Assembly: GCA_963585895.1 (NCBI GenBank)
Contig: OY757917.1
Coordinates: 105,045,156 to 105,109,155, forward strand
Reading direction: 5' to 3'
DNA: 64,000 nucleotides
Source of the DNA: Sepioteuthis lessoniana
Taxonomy: Eukaryota > Mollusca > Cephalopoda > Myopsida > Loliginidae
Below the pieces are notes generated by a model. It did not search any database, had not been told where the DNA came from, and saw only the letters and a program-made list of their open reading frames with translations. The position numbers and the translations under genes were made by a program. Of the stretch, positions 32,525 through 43,319 are shown in pieces; position 1 is the first letter of the stretch, and the number at the start of each line of letters is the position of its first letter.

Positions 32525-32530
<6 letters not shown>
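31682..32530 (-). pseudogene. RTE-like LINE reverse transcriptase, best copy
   Basis: The minus strand reads ENGFELTKRRSRRY, then DADYADDIAILANTPDQAET with the YADD catalytic box (32431-32442), IGLHVNAHKTEYMCYNQ, SILLYGCTTWTLTKRLEKKL, YTRMLRAILNKSW, QQLYGHLPP, RRTRHAG and GRPARMYIQQLC. It ends WRGRVRDIRAASTI at a TGA in the TGA-repeat tail. Only one stop interrupts it (TAG at 31993-31995, where other copies have Arg), so this is a young or well-kept copy. The 5' side is cut at a (TA)n tract at 32531, losing most of the RT and any apurinic endonuclease. The repeat tail and very short 3' UTR are features of RTE-type LINEs; family naming is an inference. Confidence 0.85.

Positions 32531-32574
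<44 letters not shown>
32531..32574. repeat. (TA)n microsatellite
   Basis: About 21 TA units at the 5' break of the RTE-like copy. Confidence 0.95.
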
Positions 32575-32576
<2 letters not shown>

Positions 32577-32668
32577 GAGAGCTTTACGATTCTCACTAGA
32601 TCACCTAGTGAGTTAATGGTGGGTCAAATATTAAAGTATTATTAAATAGTCCTCAATATCAATTGTAT

Positions 32669-32691
32669 AACTTTTACACACACACACACAC

Positions 32692-32741
<50 letters not shown>

Positions 32742-32980
32742 TGGTAGTTTCTGTCACTCTGGGTTTCATGCTTTACGCATTCGTTATATATATATATATA
32801 TATATATATATTTCATAGCAGTTTCTGTGACCCTAGGTTTTGTGCTTTACACATTCGACAGACAGAAAAAAAACCTTTTGGAAACACTTTTTTTTTTTGG
32901 CATGAAAGATTTATAAATATGCCTATCTATCTATCTATCTATCTCAGAGAGAGAGAGAGAGAGATAGAGAGAGAGAGACA
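32669..32980. repeat. Cluster of (CA)n, (TA)n, (CTAT)n and (GA)n tracts
   Basis: CA to 32692, TA 32697-32740, TA 32784-32812, CTAT 32919-32943, GA 32945-32979. Between them GTTTCTGTCACTCTGGGTTT and GTTTCTGTGACCCTAGGTTT (32747 and 32820) are a direct repeat of about 45 bases, GTGCTTTACRCATTCG included. Confidence 0.9.
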
Positions 32981-33462
32981 TGTAAGGACAAAGGGTCGAT
33001 CAGTTGTGGCTTTAAAGTCTTAGAACGTTATTGAGTAACATTGGTTTATGACTTCAGCGATTTAACCTGAACGAGATATAATCCTTGTGGCTCATCAGGT
33101 GAACATTCCACCCATTGAACTGTGTCCGCAGTTGTTACAATAATGGTCTTGATACCGCATCGAATTTCCTAACAGACATCTGTCATTGGTAAGTAAACAA
33201 ATCGATTGTATTCTAATTGTGTTCAGATAATCATAAATCTGCTTAACGCAGACATGGCGTGTCTGTATGCATTATGGGTAAACATCCACCAGGATAGCAA
33301 TTCACACGGAAATAGACAGCTGCGCTAACTGTCACCAGCACCCATATGAAACATATATTATCTTTGTGTCTAGAAATGTTTATGGAGTTGTCTCTGTAAT
33401 AATGAAGGAAACGGAATAGAGTAACTGAGACCTCATATTTATGAATATATATAGACAGATGT
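32981..33462. other. No recognised feature
   Basis: Unique-looking sequence with average AT content and no ORF or repeat that I can assign. Confidence 0.4.
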
Positions 33463-33508
33463 GTATGTGTGTGTGTGTGTGTGTGTGTTGAGTATAACTA
33501 GATCTCTT

Positions 33509-33541
<33 letters not shown>

Positions 33542-33550
33542 GTGTGTGTG
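33463..33550. repeat. (GT)n, (CT)n, (TA)n tracts
   Basis: GT 33463-33488, CT 33507-33525, TA 33526-33541, GT 33542-33551. Confidence 0.95.
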
Positions 33551-33722
33551 TATTTGCGTATTTTTAAAACATATATTTAGCCAGCAATCTTTCATTAATA
33601 TATACTTGATTTTAGACGAAAGCGAAGAAATTACCATATCTTTTGTAACTTTTCTTAATTAAGTTAAAAAAAAACTACACATGCCTAGATCCACTGAATC
33701 TAAATATTGAAGCGTCTCTGAT

Positions 33723-33725
<3 letters not shown>

Positions 33726-33771
<46 letters not shown>
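33726..33771. repeat. (TA)n at SINE-C tail
   Basis: About 22 TA units. They adjoin the 3' end of the SINE-C copy that follows. Confidence 0.95.
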
Positions 33772-33775
<4 letters not shown>

Positions 33776-33968
33776 TAAATTGGACGACCGTAGTTGAGGG
33801 TGACCTGAATGCTCCCTTTTCAATAGCTACTACACTGAGGAGTAGAGGAGGGCACAAATCCTTTTCCTGGATTACTCCACTAACTTTTGATCCGTACCTT
33901 ATAATGCTCAGTGTTAAGCAAGGGCGTCAAGTATCATTTTTTGAGTCTTTTGTATGACATATTAAATG
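33772..33968 (-). repeat. SINE-C 3' part
   Basis: The complement shows GACCGTAGTTGAGGGTGACC, CCTTTTCAATAGCTACTAC, TTTTCCTGGATTACTCCAC, CCGTACCTTATAATGCTCAG and GTCAAGTATCATTTTTTGAG. The tRNA-like head is missing. Confidence 0.8.
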
Positions 33969-34099
33969 TCTTTACGGAAACCTTTCTTTGATTATTCATA
34001 AACCTACTGAAAAAAAAAACATTTGGAGCCTACTAGATACCAAATCAGGACATTTTACTGGGGAAAATTTGACGTCGAATAAAAGATTCGGCAAAGAGC

Positions 34100-35540
34100 T
34101 GTTGTAAATAGGTTCTAGCTTGTCGTCCAACTTTTGCTCGTCCATACGAGGGGGTCTACTGGAGTACATCGGTTATGAGCACGCCCTTACTTCTCCAGCA
34201 GTGTCCCACATGTCTGGTTCGTCTAATTTTGATGGTTTTCGTGATGGGTGGTAGGTAGCCGAACAGTCGCTGTTTTGTGGTGTGTTGCCTCCAGGACTTG
34301 TTTTATACCGTTCGTAGTATTCTTGTGTTATTGCCGTCAAACCTTTTCTCCCGACGCTTAGTTAGCGTCCATGTGGTGAATCCATATAGCAGAAACGATA
34401 TGACCGCTACTTGGAAGAAATGTTTTGTTTTTTTTTTATTTTATTGGATGGGTCTGACTTCTATATGACCGATAGACTATCGATAGCTGTCCATGCCTTT
34501 GCTAGTCGAATGTTGATGTCATTTTCGGTTGATGATACGCTACTTGCAAGGTAGGTGAACTTGTCCACAAGTTTCAGAGGACCACCATTTAGTGTGGAGA
34601 TGTGGCCTCTTTGATTAAAGCACATGTATTCTGTTTTGTGTGCGTTGACATGGAGGCCTATGCCACCAACTTACTGTTCCACACTAAATAGCAGGGTTTT
34701 GGCTTAGGTGAGTGAATTTGCCAGAACCGCTATATCATTGGCGTTGTCCAAGTCCGTAGTATTTTCTGCGAGGTATCTTCTGCTTCTTTTTTTGCCAGCT
34801 AGAAACCGTTTTATTTAATTAAATATATTGACTTTCAAAGCATGTAATCTAGACAGATAATAAACGGGTATGAGGCTAATGTAACTCCTTGTGAAGTAGT
34901 CTGTGTCTCCATCTGGAGAGGGAACTTTTGCTTTCATTTTTTTTTATTTTTAGAGCATCATTTTGGCAGCGACAGTATCTTTGGGAGGCAGTAGGCCAGA
35001 AGTATTTGCTCCATCTTTCTTCTGTGTATTGAGTCAAATGCCTTGGAGAAGTCGATGACTAATAGTGTTGCCTCGAGTTTTTTGTTTTACACGAACACCT
35101 AGAATTCGATGCATAGTCAAAATTTGGGATGTTGTGGGTTGATTTCTCTGAAATGCATTTTAGTTCTCCTTAAGTATTTTTTCAATTTCAGGTTCTATGT
35201 GGTTGCACAGTAGATCATTGTAGATCTTGACCACTATGGATGTAAGGGTTATACATCTCTAGTTCTTGGTTATTCTGAGGTCACCCACCTTGGGGGAAAG
35301 GAGGGATACATCCCTTTGTCCATCTGTCTATTGTGTTCTGGTTATATACGGCGTTGTAGTATCGGAGCAATAGGTAATCGAATTTACTTGTATCCATACT
35401 TCTGGAGATATTTCATCCAGCCTTACTGTCGAGTTATTCTTGTCTAAACTCCTAGTTTGATGTCTATTCGATTTTAATAATTTTCGCGATACGATCATCC
35501 GTAACTTTCGGAGGTTTTCCAAGTCAATTGTCGAAATGTT
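34100..35540 (-). pseudogene. RTE-like LINE RT, longest copy, heavily decayed
   Basis: From the N-terminal side the minus strand gives GDLRITKN and TLTSIV.KIYNDLLCN, then VIDFSKAFDSIHR (motif A with catalytic Asp, about 35015-35055) and VPSPDGDTDYF. YADD has become NAND near 34735. IGLHVNAHKTEYMC and weak C-terminal blocks (RRTRHAG.CWRS) follow. Frame changes and stops are frequent. This copy shows that the family has a complete RT upstream of what the 31682-32530 copy retains. ORFs at 34277-34468, 35328-35522 and 35551-35810 are fragments or shadows. Confidence 0.75.
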
Positions 35541-36479
35541 GTTTCCATAGATGTGTTTGTTCTTCTGGACTGGCAGCTTTCAGTTTAGCTCTCGCAGTAC
35601 TTTTCCTCCAACTCACTTCGTTTATTGTCTGTCATGCAATCCTAGATCGTCTATCTTCAACCAAGTTTCTAATCTTATCGATCTGATTTTGAATGTATTC
35701 TGTTTGTTCTTTAAGGTATATGTTAGTACATTTTGTGCTTTCTTAAGTTTCTGAGCGTTGATATTTGTTGTGTTCTTCCTATTGCATAGAAATGCAGTTT
35801 TACCGTCCACAATGACTGCCTTCTTAACAATGTAGATATTAGCGATAATTATGTGTTAACTCTAAGAAATTAATTCGATGCACTTCGGAAGATATTAGAA
35901 ACACTTACTCCGAATGAATAATATGAGAACTTCGTTAATGCCCACATAGAAGCGGAGGCAGAATGCATACCAACTAAATTAAAGCTAAACGTAGAGTCCA
36001 TATGGGAGACTTTAGCGATTAGAAAAAATCGTTTAGACTAGATTATATATATATATATATATATACTGTATCCTTTTTCTCTCTCTCTCACCCTCTTTCT
36101 TTCTCTCTCGACATATAATTATATGCATATGCATCAGATACTTGGCTTTATCAGGAATATTTTCGAGAAGCGCTCGATCATCTGCCTATCTGTATGTCTA
36201 ACATGTAGCGTATCATCTGCTTCTTGCCATTGTTTGTGTTAAAACGTTTTCTTGGATTAAATTTATTGACGTTTTTAGATTGTAATTTTTGTAGACTATA
36301 TATGGAAATGATTCCTATGTATGTTTCTGAAAAAAAAAATGCAGTGATAATGACACGAAACCACAGTGACTATGAGGTGAGACATCTACTACATCCTTGT
36401 CTCCGCAGATTTTCATTATTATGGTATCCGTTTCTTTGGGGAGACCCTATGCTGGAAGTATTTGCTTCATCTTTATATT
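35541..36479. other. No confidently recognised feature
   Basis: May include further 5' parts of the RTE-like copy up to about 35800. A (TA)n tract lies at 36041-36064 with a CT run after it. The plus ORF 36224-36541 is unrecognised except for its last 17 codons, which belong to the next RT relic. Confidence 0.4.
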
Positions 36480-36965
36480 TGCTGGCAGCAAGAGCTATTG
36501 GCCTCTACGTGAACCCAGATAAAGCAGAGCATATTTTTTAAAGAAATGTCATTTAATCTCCAGTCTGAATGGGAAGCCTCTGAAAGTAGGAGAGTGTTTC
36601 TTGTTCCTCGATAAGAATATCTCATCTGAATGCGATGGTAATATACGAATAGAAAAGTCATTGACTCTAATGCTTATTAATTTTATCGAAATTCAACCTC
36701 TCTTATAAAATGAAACGTCAATTATTCCAAACATTAGCACGTTCGGTACTATTGTTAGGATGCACTATTTGGGCTTTACGGAAAGGCTTGCAGAAAAAGC
36801 AAGGTAAGAACTACGCAAGGGTGTCGTGTGATGCTTTAAACAAATAGCAATTAATCAAACAGCAATTATATTGCCGCTTACCTCCTATCTCACAGAACAA
36901 GAGATGCAAGGCACTATTTCAGAAGCCAGAAAAAACCCATAAGTTTTCCTATGGATCGTACACAT
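36480..36965 (+). pseudogene. RTE-like LINE RT, 3' half (relic, plus strand)
   Basis: Broken-frame translation gives AARAIGLYVNPDKAEHIF, NISSECDGNIRIEKS, LLLGCTIWALRKGLQKKQG, KNYARVSCDALNK and QQLYCRLPPISQ. They are collinear with IGLHVNAHKTEYMC...LLYGCTTWTLTKRLEKKL...QQLYGHLPP of the copy at 31682-32530. It points the opposite way to its two neighbours. The extreme C-terminus is not recognisable. Confidence 0.65.
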
Positions 36966-37062
36966 AGATCCATTAGTGTTTGTTGATTAGTAATGACTTA
37001 CATTTACCATCTCTGTACGGACACAGAATACAATCAAGTGGATCTACCAAGAACAAAAATGG

Positions 37063-37068
<6 letters not shown>

Positions 37069-37099
<31 letters not shown>
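37069..37099. repeat. (GA)n microsatellite
   Basis: About 15 GA units. Confidence 0.95.
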
Positions 37100-37104
<5 letters not shown>

Positions 37105-37467
37105 TGATAGCAGCACGACTTTATGATAAAGTATCGGCGGAAGGTTTTTAGGTTATTTTCATGGAATGTGACCAAGTAATGTTTATATTTCCGCATATTT
37201 AATCTTGTGATTAACAAACCTCTGTCTAAGGTGTTGTAGTGCTTGGGTCTCTTTGGTTGAGAAGTCATCAATTGCAGATATGGTCTCATCATCTTAACAT
37301 TTCAGCCAATTTACTTTTCAGCCAACACATATATTGACTGGTGTAAACTCAGTTAAGAGCTCTTAATGGTAGTTTCTTAGCAATCTGATCATCAGATTCA
37401 TGTTCTGATGATCACACAGACGGGAAACTGTTGATCTGTATATATCTACATAGTATTCCACGTCAGC

Positions 37468-37735
37468 AGGATGAGACACAAGGTTAGTTTTTAGGCTGAG
37501 TTTAACAGGTTAAAATTCAGAGTTTTTCTTTCCCTTTATGGGTTGCCATACAAAGATTGAAGAGCCAGCCTGCCCTACTATTTACCAATAACTGGAAGGA
37601 GAACATTTGTATTCATATCTTTTTCAGGAGTATTTGTGCTATGTGAAATGCAGACGGTTTTGCCCAGGATTCGAACACGTTTTTCCGGGTTATTTGCCTA
37701 GACGGTGTCCATTATACTACTAATGCTGTTTATCT
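37468..37735 (-). repeat. SINE-A copy
   Basis: The complement runs GATGAGACACAAGGTTAG, TGAGTTTAACAGGTTAAAAT, TATTTACCAATAACTGGAAG, TTCAGGAGTATTTGTGC, TATGTGAAATGCAGACGG, B box GGATTCGAACACG and GGTGTCCATTATACTAC. Full length with moderate divergence. Confidence 0.8.
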
Positions 37736-37804
37736 ACAAAAATTAAGGATAGACATGTTCTATGACAAATATTGAGCACTCTTTCATTAGAAAAATAGAA
37801 AACA

Positions 37805-38068
37805 ACCGGCTAATTGGCCTATTGGTTAGCGTGTTTGCCAATGGTCCGGGGGACCAGGGTTCAATACCAGGTCAGGTTATACCAAAGACTTTAAAAATGC
37901 TACTTGATACCTACTAGCTTAACACTCAGCATTATAAGGTACGTATCAAGGGTAAATTGGAGCAATCCAGCGAAAGGAGTAGCGCCCTCCCCTTCACCTC
38001 AGTGTAGTAGCTATTGAAAAGGGACCCTTCCGGTCGCCCTCGACTATGGTCGCCAACTTTACTTTTAT
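37805..38068 (+). repeat. SINE-C, full length
   Basis: The tRNA-like head is ACCGGCTAATTGGCCTATTG with B box GGTTCAATACC (37858-37868). The body is TACCAAAGACTTTAAAAATG, GGTACGTATCAAGGGTAAAT, TGGAGCAATCCAGCGAAAGG and TAGCTATTGAAAAGGGACCC, ending CTATGGTCGCCAACTTTACT. Same order as the copies at 46626 and 63140. Confidence 0.85.
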
Positions 38069-39230
38069 ATATGTATATATTTCTTTAAAAAAAAACAAAA
38101 ACCGGTCACATGAGGATTATAAATTTATTTCCATCCTGTTATGGGTATTGATATGAATCAATAACACCAAAAATAACTGGGCTGTTTCAGATCTAATGGA
38201 TAAAATAATTCAGAATTGACACAGGAAGGAAGGGTGGGAGAGGGTAGAAGAGTTATGAAGAGTTTCTTCCCCATTTAGCCCATTTCCGGCTTTTAGTTTT
38301 TATTACCGGTTTGAATTATAGTAAATTGATTTTTTTTATTTTTAAATTCTAAATACATTTCAACTTCAAACTCCAGATTTAATAATAATTTTCGGAAGTA
38401 CAACATTCCTTAATAACCTTACGTAAGTATACAGTTACACTTATCTTAAATTAAATTCAAAATTTAAAATTAAAATTCTTAAGTCAAAATTTATATTCAT
38501 GCCAATTAATTCAGTTACCCTTCCATTGAAAAGTACGTACACATCACATGGTATCTTCTCATCTTTTTATTTTATGTTATTTCATTTTATTCATTTCACC
38601 TTAAATCTCAAATTAATCCTATCTTTTGGTTAATTGAACATTATCTATGATAATTTGTCTATCGTTTAAATTTATTCCTATGTCTATATCTAGCTATTAA
38701 TTTACATTGCTGATTTAATAATTTTTCAGGGTTTGGGTTTATCATTATTTGTATTTTTTCTTCTAGGCACAGATTACGTCTACTATCAAAGCATTTTGGA
38801 GTAATTGACTTTTTCAGTATATATTCCAAATATATATATGTATACCTCATTTTTGTTATTTAAACCGTCAAATTTACTAACTCTTCTTTATGCAACACAT
38901 GTATAAATGGAGGCATGTATTTACTCAGCCTCTCTGCTGTTAGTAGGATGTGACATGCAGTACATTTTTTGAAGTAGAATAAAACTAGTTTTATAAAGAA
39001 TTTTTCTTCTCCCATACAGTTTGCCTAACCAAGTTTAAAGTGTCTTGTCAGCTCTATTGTTTTCCTTTAGCTTTAGTCGTGGGTAGAGAACACGTAAATT
39101 AAGTCATTAACAATGGCAATATCGCGGAGAGAAATACTGACAGCCTCGTTCATAATTTGAACTCGTATCATTTACTCCATTTTCTGTCGGCTAACCTTTG
39201 CTGTAAGACCGCTTTGTCCGTCTGTCTCTT

Positions 39231-39272
<42 letters not shown>

Positions 39273-39477
39273 AGTATTTTCTTCTTCACTTAATATTATT
39301 TTTACGGAACATTTCCAACATGAGAACCAAGAAGAGAATGAATGTGTTATTTTTTCTCATTTAGATAACTGGCACTTCATATTCAATATTTCCAAGTCAT
39401 CCTGCTGTAAGAAAAAGCTATTCTTAATATCTATTGATGCATGATATAGTCCATAGAAAATTTGTCTTCTTCTTAGT
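38069..39477. other. AT-rich stretch without recognised feature
   Basis: Very AT-rich from 38280 to 38900. A (CT)n(TA)n tract lies at 39225-39272. No gene or repeat assignment. Confidence 0.45.
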
Positions 39478-39610
39478 CATTGTTTTAATGGCATATCAAA
39501 CCTCGTAGGCTGCTTAATGCCAAAGCCATACTTTTAGAAGAAAAGTACTAATGCTATTTAAAACACAGCTCGGGAAATAAAGAAGTTTCTAGTTTTCTAA
39601 AGGGTTTATG
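39478..39610 (-). repeat. SINE-D tail fragment
   Basis: TTTTAATGGCATATCAAACC, GCTGCTTAATGCCAAAGCCA and TTTTAGAAGAAAAGTACTAA, then AACACAGCTCGGGA, match the SINE-D 3' half on the complement. Confidence 0.6.
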
Positions 39611-39806
39611 TTGGGTTATCCCTTAATTACCATTAATTCCCAAACCAATTTTACTCATCTCAGCTCTTATGTCACTCGTTTCTCCTCATTTCTCGTTATA
39701 ATCTGACTCAAAAAAGCAATGGTGAGAAATATGTGTCGTGAATATGTGATAGATAATTGCAGAATGAATCTTTTTTTTATATTATCATTTTTCGTTGGTT
39801 GTATCC

Positions 39807-40250
39807 TATCATTCGGTTTAGTTAGGCTTAGAACTATTCGCTTAGTGCACGTGCAGGGGCACACATTGGGTGCAATGTTCACGCTCATGCGCGGGGGATG
39901 TGACAATCACAGATGTCATAATAAAAACCCCAGATGGAAAATGAGACTGGGATGTGAATGACGTCATGTCCGGAAGCGATGGGCTGGGATTCTTGGTGAT
40001 TTTGAAAAAAAGCAGGAGTTGATGGCTGACGCTGGACGATGCGATTTGCTTTTTGATCTGGGCGAGGCCAGTCCAGTTGGGTCTACAGGATGCGCCGCGC
40101 ACTGTTGGGTCAGCTGGAACAGTTACCATATTAAAAATTGTGTCTCTCTCTCCTTGTGTTGAAAACATAAAAGTCAAGAAAGTAGTAAAAGGTTCGTACC
40201 TGAACTAAAGAGAGTCGTCAGTGTTTCACGTATTTCGGGATTCCTATGCA
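39807..40250 (+). repeat. Family B LTR-like repeat, copy 2 (best kept)
   Basis: Blocks in order: ATTCGGTTTAGTTAGGCTTA, TTCACGCTCATGCGC, GACAATCACAGATGTCATAA, a perfect CRE octamer TGACGTCA at 39959-39966, GGAAGCGATGGGCTGGGATT, ATATTAAAAATTGTGTCTC (possible TATA-like box and start), TTCGTACCTGAACTAAAG and GTCAGTGTTTC. It is GC-rich compared with its flanks. Antisense ORF 39842-40177 and sense ORF 39719-39961 are not supported as genes because the other two copies do not conserve them. Confidence 0.65.
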
Positions 40251-41195
40251 TATGAACGTTTTTACAGATCTGCATATTTGTATAGTTGTATCATGGCTAT
40301 ACAACACATGTGAAGTGAAATAATTTGTTAGAATTAAAACCGTTAGAATGGGTTGTATAATATTCTGCTAGACATTGTTCAAGAAATTCAGATATTTAGT
40401 AAGGTGGTAGATGGAACTTCAAGTGAGGATTGATCTCGCTATACGAACTTCAGTTTACAAACTTGTGAGTTCACTTTAACTCAACACCAAGCGGTAGTTA
40501 AAAACTGAACTCTCTTTTGATTGTTGGTTATTTTGGTCCTCCTAACTCCAATTGTAAAAGTATTTAGTTTCTTTTCTTATATATTCGTACTGTCCCTTCT
40601 CTCCCCGCTTGTTTTCAAGCCAAGGTAAAAAAAATCGAATTCTGATTCCCTGACACATAGATAATTTCACCATTTAAAATATTGTCACAACAGAAACTTC
40701 TAACTCAGATCTTATTTAGTTTTGCTATGTAATAATCTGAGTTTCGTAAATACCACCTTCAGCTAGAAAAAGATCGCCGCCAATTTTATCTCGTTCCTAT
40801 AATGAAATGACTAAAATAGATCGAGTTTATCGGTCATAGAATCAGGTTTTACATCCGAGAAAACTTTCTGGCACTGACATAATATTAAACTGATATTGAA
40901 CAAAAGATCTATACAACCCTAAAGAATTTCACCTGCGACATACCGTATCACACATAAATGCGCAGATCTTTACTTCATTTTTTAATAGAAATATTTTCTA
41001 TGCAGTAGATTTAATCATATATAATAAGTGATGATATCTGTTTTGACAGTGTAATGTTCCGTTAGAAATAATAAAATCATGATAGGTTCAGTTTAGAAGA
41101 AATTTAGTTTTCTATATTAAAAATTATTCGCTATGTAATCAAGGGAAAAACGTGTATTAGCTTAGAGATGTATTACTGCGCTTTATTTTCAGCAG
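40251..41195. other. No recognised feature
   Basis: AT-rich, ORF-poor, no internal repeat match. Confidence 0.45.
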
Positions 41196-41199
41196 TTAC

Positions 41200-41582
41200 A
41201 GAGTGGTTGGGTGGTTTGCTTTAATGGTTCATCAACTGTTGTACGTTATTTAATGTTAAATCCATTTCATTCATATATATTAAATATGATTTATAAACAA
41301 ATTTTGTAGATGAATCAATAATTTGTTTATCAAGAGTTAAATGTAAAAAACACCTATATTTCAAACAATTCGGTTTAGCATTAGTATAGTTAAAATGTCA
41401 AACAGTTCTATTCAACCCATAAATAGGATCGTATCAGATGCTACTACAACGGGTCAAAGTGGAACTGGAAGCGATGGCAATGAAGGAATACTCTGCATTT
41501 TTCAAAACTGCAGAATTTCTGAAGCCTTACCATTAGATTATTTAGTGTTACCGTAGAGATGCAGTCGGTGTATTCTGCAGGC
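41200..41582 (-). repeat. Family F repeat
   Basis: The complement runs from a TTAATGGTTCATCAACTG and CGTTATTTAATGTTAAATCC tail through two or three motif units (AACAATTCGGTTTAGCATTA) to CAACCCATAAATAGGATCG, CAAAGTGGAACTGGAAGCGA, TGAAGCCTTACCATTAG and the head end GCAGTCGGTGTATTCTGCAG. Confidence 0.7.
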
Positions 41583-41984
41583 CATTTCATGAGTTACATT
41601 GCTATTTCATTTACTAAGCTTAGATGTGGCACAAAAACAAATGTATATAGGTACCTCTAGAGAATCACATTTTCTACTAATGGTCTGCTAATCTAGCTTG
41701 CCGTACATTACATTTCATCAGTTACATTCTTACATTTTCATATTTGCTTTTTCAAATAGTAAGTCTTACTTTTGAAATAGATGGCAAACCAGCACCTTCC
41801 CAAAAGATTAACTGATAGTAAATGAGCATTCCAATCGGCTAATAAATTATAGAAAAAAAATTTTATCAAGTGATTACTTTAATTCTTATCTAAATTGAAC
41901 TTTTTTTTTTATTGAGACTCGGTCCAGACTTTATTTTTTTGACAACGATCAACAGCAGAGTAATTCAATAAATAAAGCGAATTT

Positions 41985-42284
41985 TGTCAAAGTATTTTCA
42001 ATAGGAAGCACTGTTTGCAATTGCACTCTTTGGAAGTCAACTAACAGTGTTTGGTCCTTCCATGTTACAGAAGACTGTCAGTATGACCTTATTTACTGAC
42101 CACTGCGTCAGGAACTTTTCTGTTACAGTATAGTCAGTGTGTTTCCACTTCGTGGACTATCTTTGCCACTCAGGCCTTTATCAGTAAGCCCTTGTTTAAC
42201 TAAATACCTTATCGACAAAAACATAATCCTCCGTACTCATTAGTCATCCTTCTGTAAATTTCACGTGATTCGCTCTTTTCAGCC
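41985..42284. repeat. Unclassified repeat, pair member 1
   Basis: AATAGGAAGCACT, ACAGAAGACTGTCAGTATGA, CCTTATTTACTGACCACTG and AAACATAATCCTC match, with gaps, 51982-52280 in the same orientation. On the minus strand both encode similar broken peptides (SEEGH.D.LLR type in copy 2). It may be a relic of an unidentified transposase or RT. Confidence 0.5.
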
Positions 42285-42399
42285 AAGAATACTGAGAAGA
42301 GTCCTGGAGACATGAGGTGACTTGTCACTTAAACTCCTGTGAAAGACCATTAGCTAATACCGGTGTGAAAAACTCGCACGAAGTACAATAAATGTTTAA
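42285..42399 (+). repeat. Endonuclease-type LINE 3' tip
   Basis: AATACTGAGAAGAGTCCTGG (last codons, RILRRVLET-like), GAGGTGACTTGTCACTTAAA, CTCCTGTGAAAGACCATTAG and TGTGAAAAACTCGC match the last codons and 3' UTR at 15215 and 54290. It directly abuts the mariner element. Confidence 0.75.
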
Positions 42400-42401
42400 T
42401 A

Positions 42402-43315
42402 CGAGGATCATTAAATAAGTTTCCAGATTTTTTTCGTATGGGCACTTTTATTGATAGTGCACACATGAAACTCTAGTCCCCTTCAAAGTAATCTCCTCCG
42501 GCTGCAATGCACTTGTTTGTACCGTTCCAACAACTTCTGCTGGAAGGCCCCATGGAAGTCCTCTTGTGTGAGCGTGTCAATGACCTTCGTCACAGTCTTT
42601 TTCATCTCCTCAATTGTCTCATAACGACAGCCTCTGAGCTTAGGGAATAACCAAAGGTCACAGGGAGCAAGGTCACGGCTATAAGGAGACTGACGAACTG
42701 TCTTGATGCCTATCTTGGTCAAGTCGTCAGTAACAAGGATGGTGTTGTGGACTGGTGGATTGTCCAGCTGGAAATGCCACTGACTCGATTTGAAGAGGGC
42801 AGACCTCTTCCGACCCAATCTCTCCCTGACCTCCCTTAAAACCTCAACATAATAACCCTAACCCTTACCCTTTGGCCAATTAACTTTGGTGTTCTGACTT
42901 CCTTACTCCTCCCACACCTCTCATCATCCCTCACAGACCCCCTGTCTTCCTTGAATCCCTTGTGCCACTCAAAAACTGATTCTCAATTCATGCAAGATGC
43001 TCCAAAAACAGTATGAAGCATTCCATACGTTTCTGTGACATTTTTCCAAAGTTTAAAACAGAATTTTATTGAATATCGTTCTTTTAATGTGTCCTCACGT
43101 TCAGATTGTATTTTTGAAATTCACCAGCTGTGACAATCAGGCTTTAGTAGGGTGTATTCCAATTGCTGTTGTAGCTGTTCATTTCAACCTGAAATCCTAA
43201 AAATTAGTCAGTCATCTCATAAGGTGTATAGCAATAACGTACCTCATTTTCAAGAGTCTGCGCCTATTTTAAATTCCTGTAAAAAAAAAACTGGAAACCT
43301 ATTGAAGGCACCACG
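42402..43315 (-). mobile_element. Mariner element, internally deleted, copy 1
   Basis: Flanked by TA dinucleotides (42400-42401 and 43316-43317). Terminal inverted repeats of about 25 bases are CGAGGATCATTAAATAAGTT on the left and CGTGGTGCCTTCAATAGG on the right, read inward, both ending TTTCCAG. The minus-strand C-terminal ORF (42483-42818) reads HFQLDNPPVHN and YSRDLAPCDLWLFPKL, with 34 residues between the two Asp residues, so DD34D. The C-terminus is DFHGAFQQKLLERY. The N-terminal half is decayed. At about 0.9 kb the element is shorter than a 1.3 kb mariner, and the middle, including the first catalytic Asp region, is missing. Confidence 0.85.
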
Positions 43316-43319
43316 TATA

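Noticed and set aside
39842..40177. 111-codon minus-strand ORF across family B, with related ORFs at 4155-4466 and 57931-58212
   Set aside because: The three copies do not keep the frame or the peptide. The conserved features are regulatory-type blocks, not codons.
42845..42875. CCCTAA-like telomeric units (AACCCTAACCCTTACCC), also near 59166
   Set aside because: Both lie at the same place inside the two mariner copies and derive from the mariner sequence, not from a telomere.
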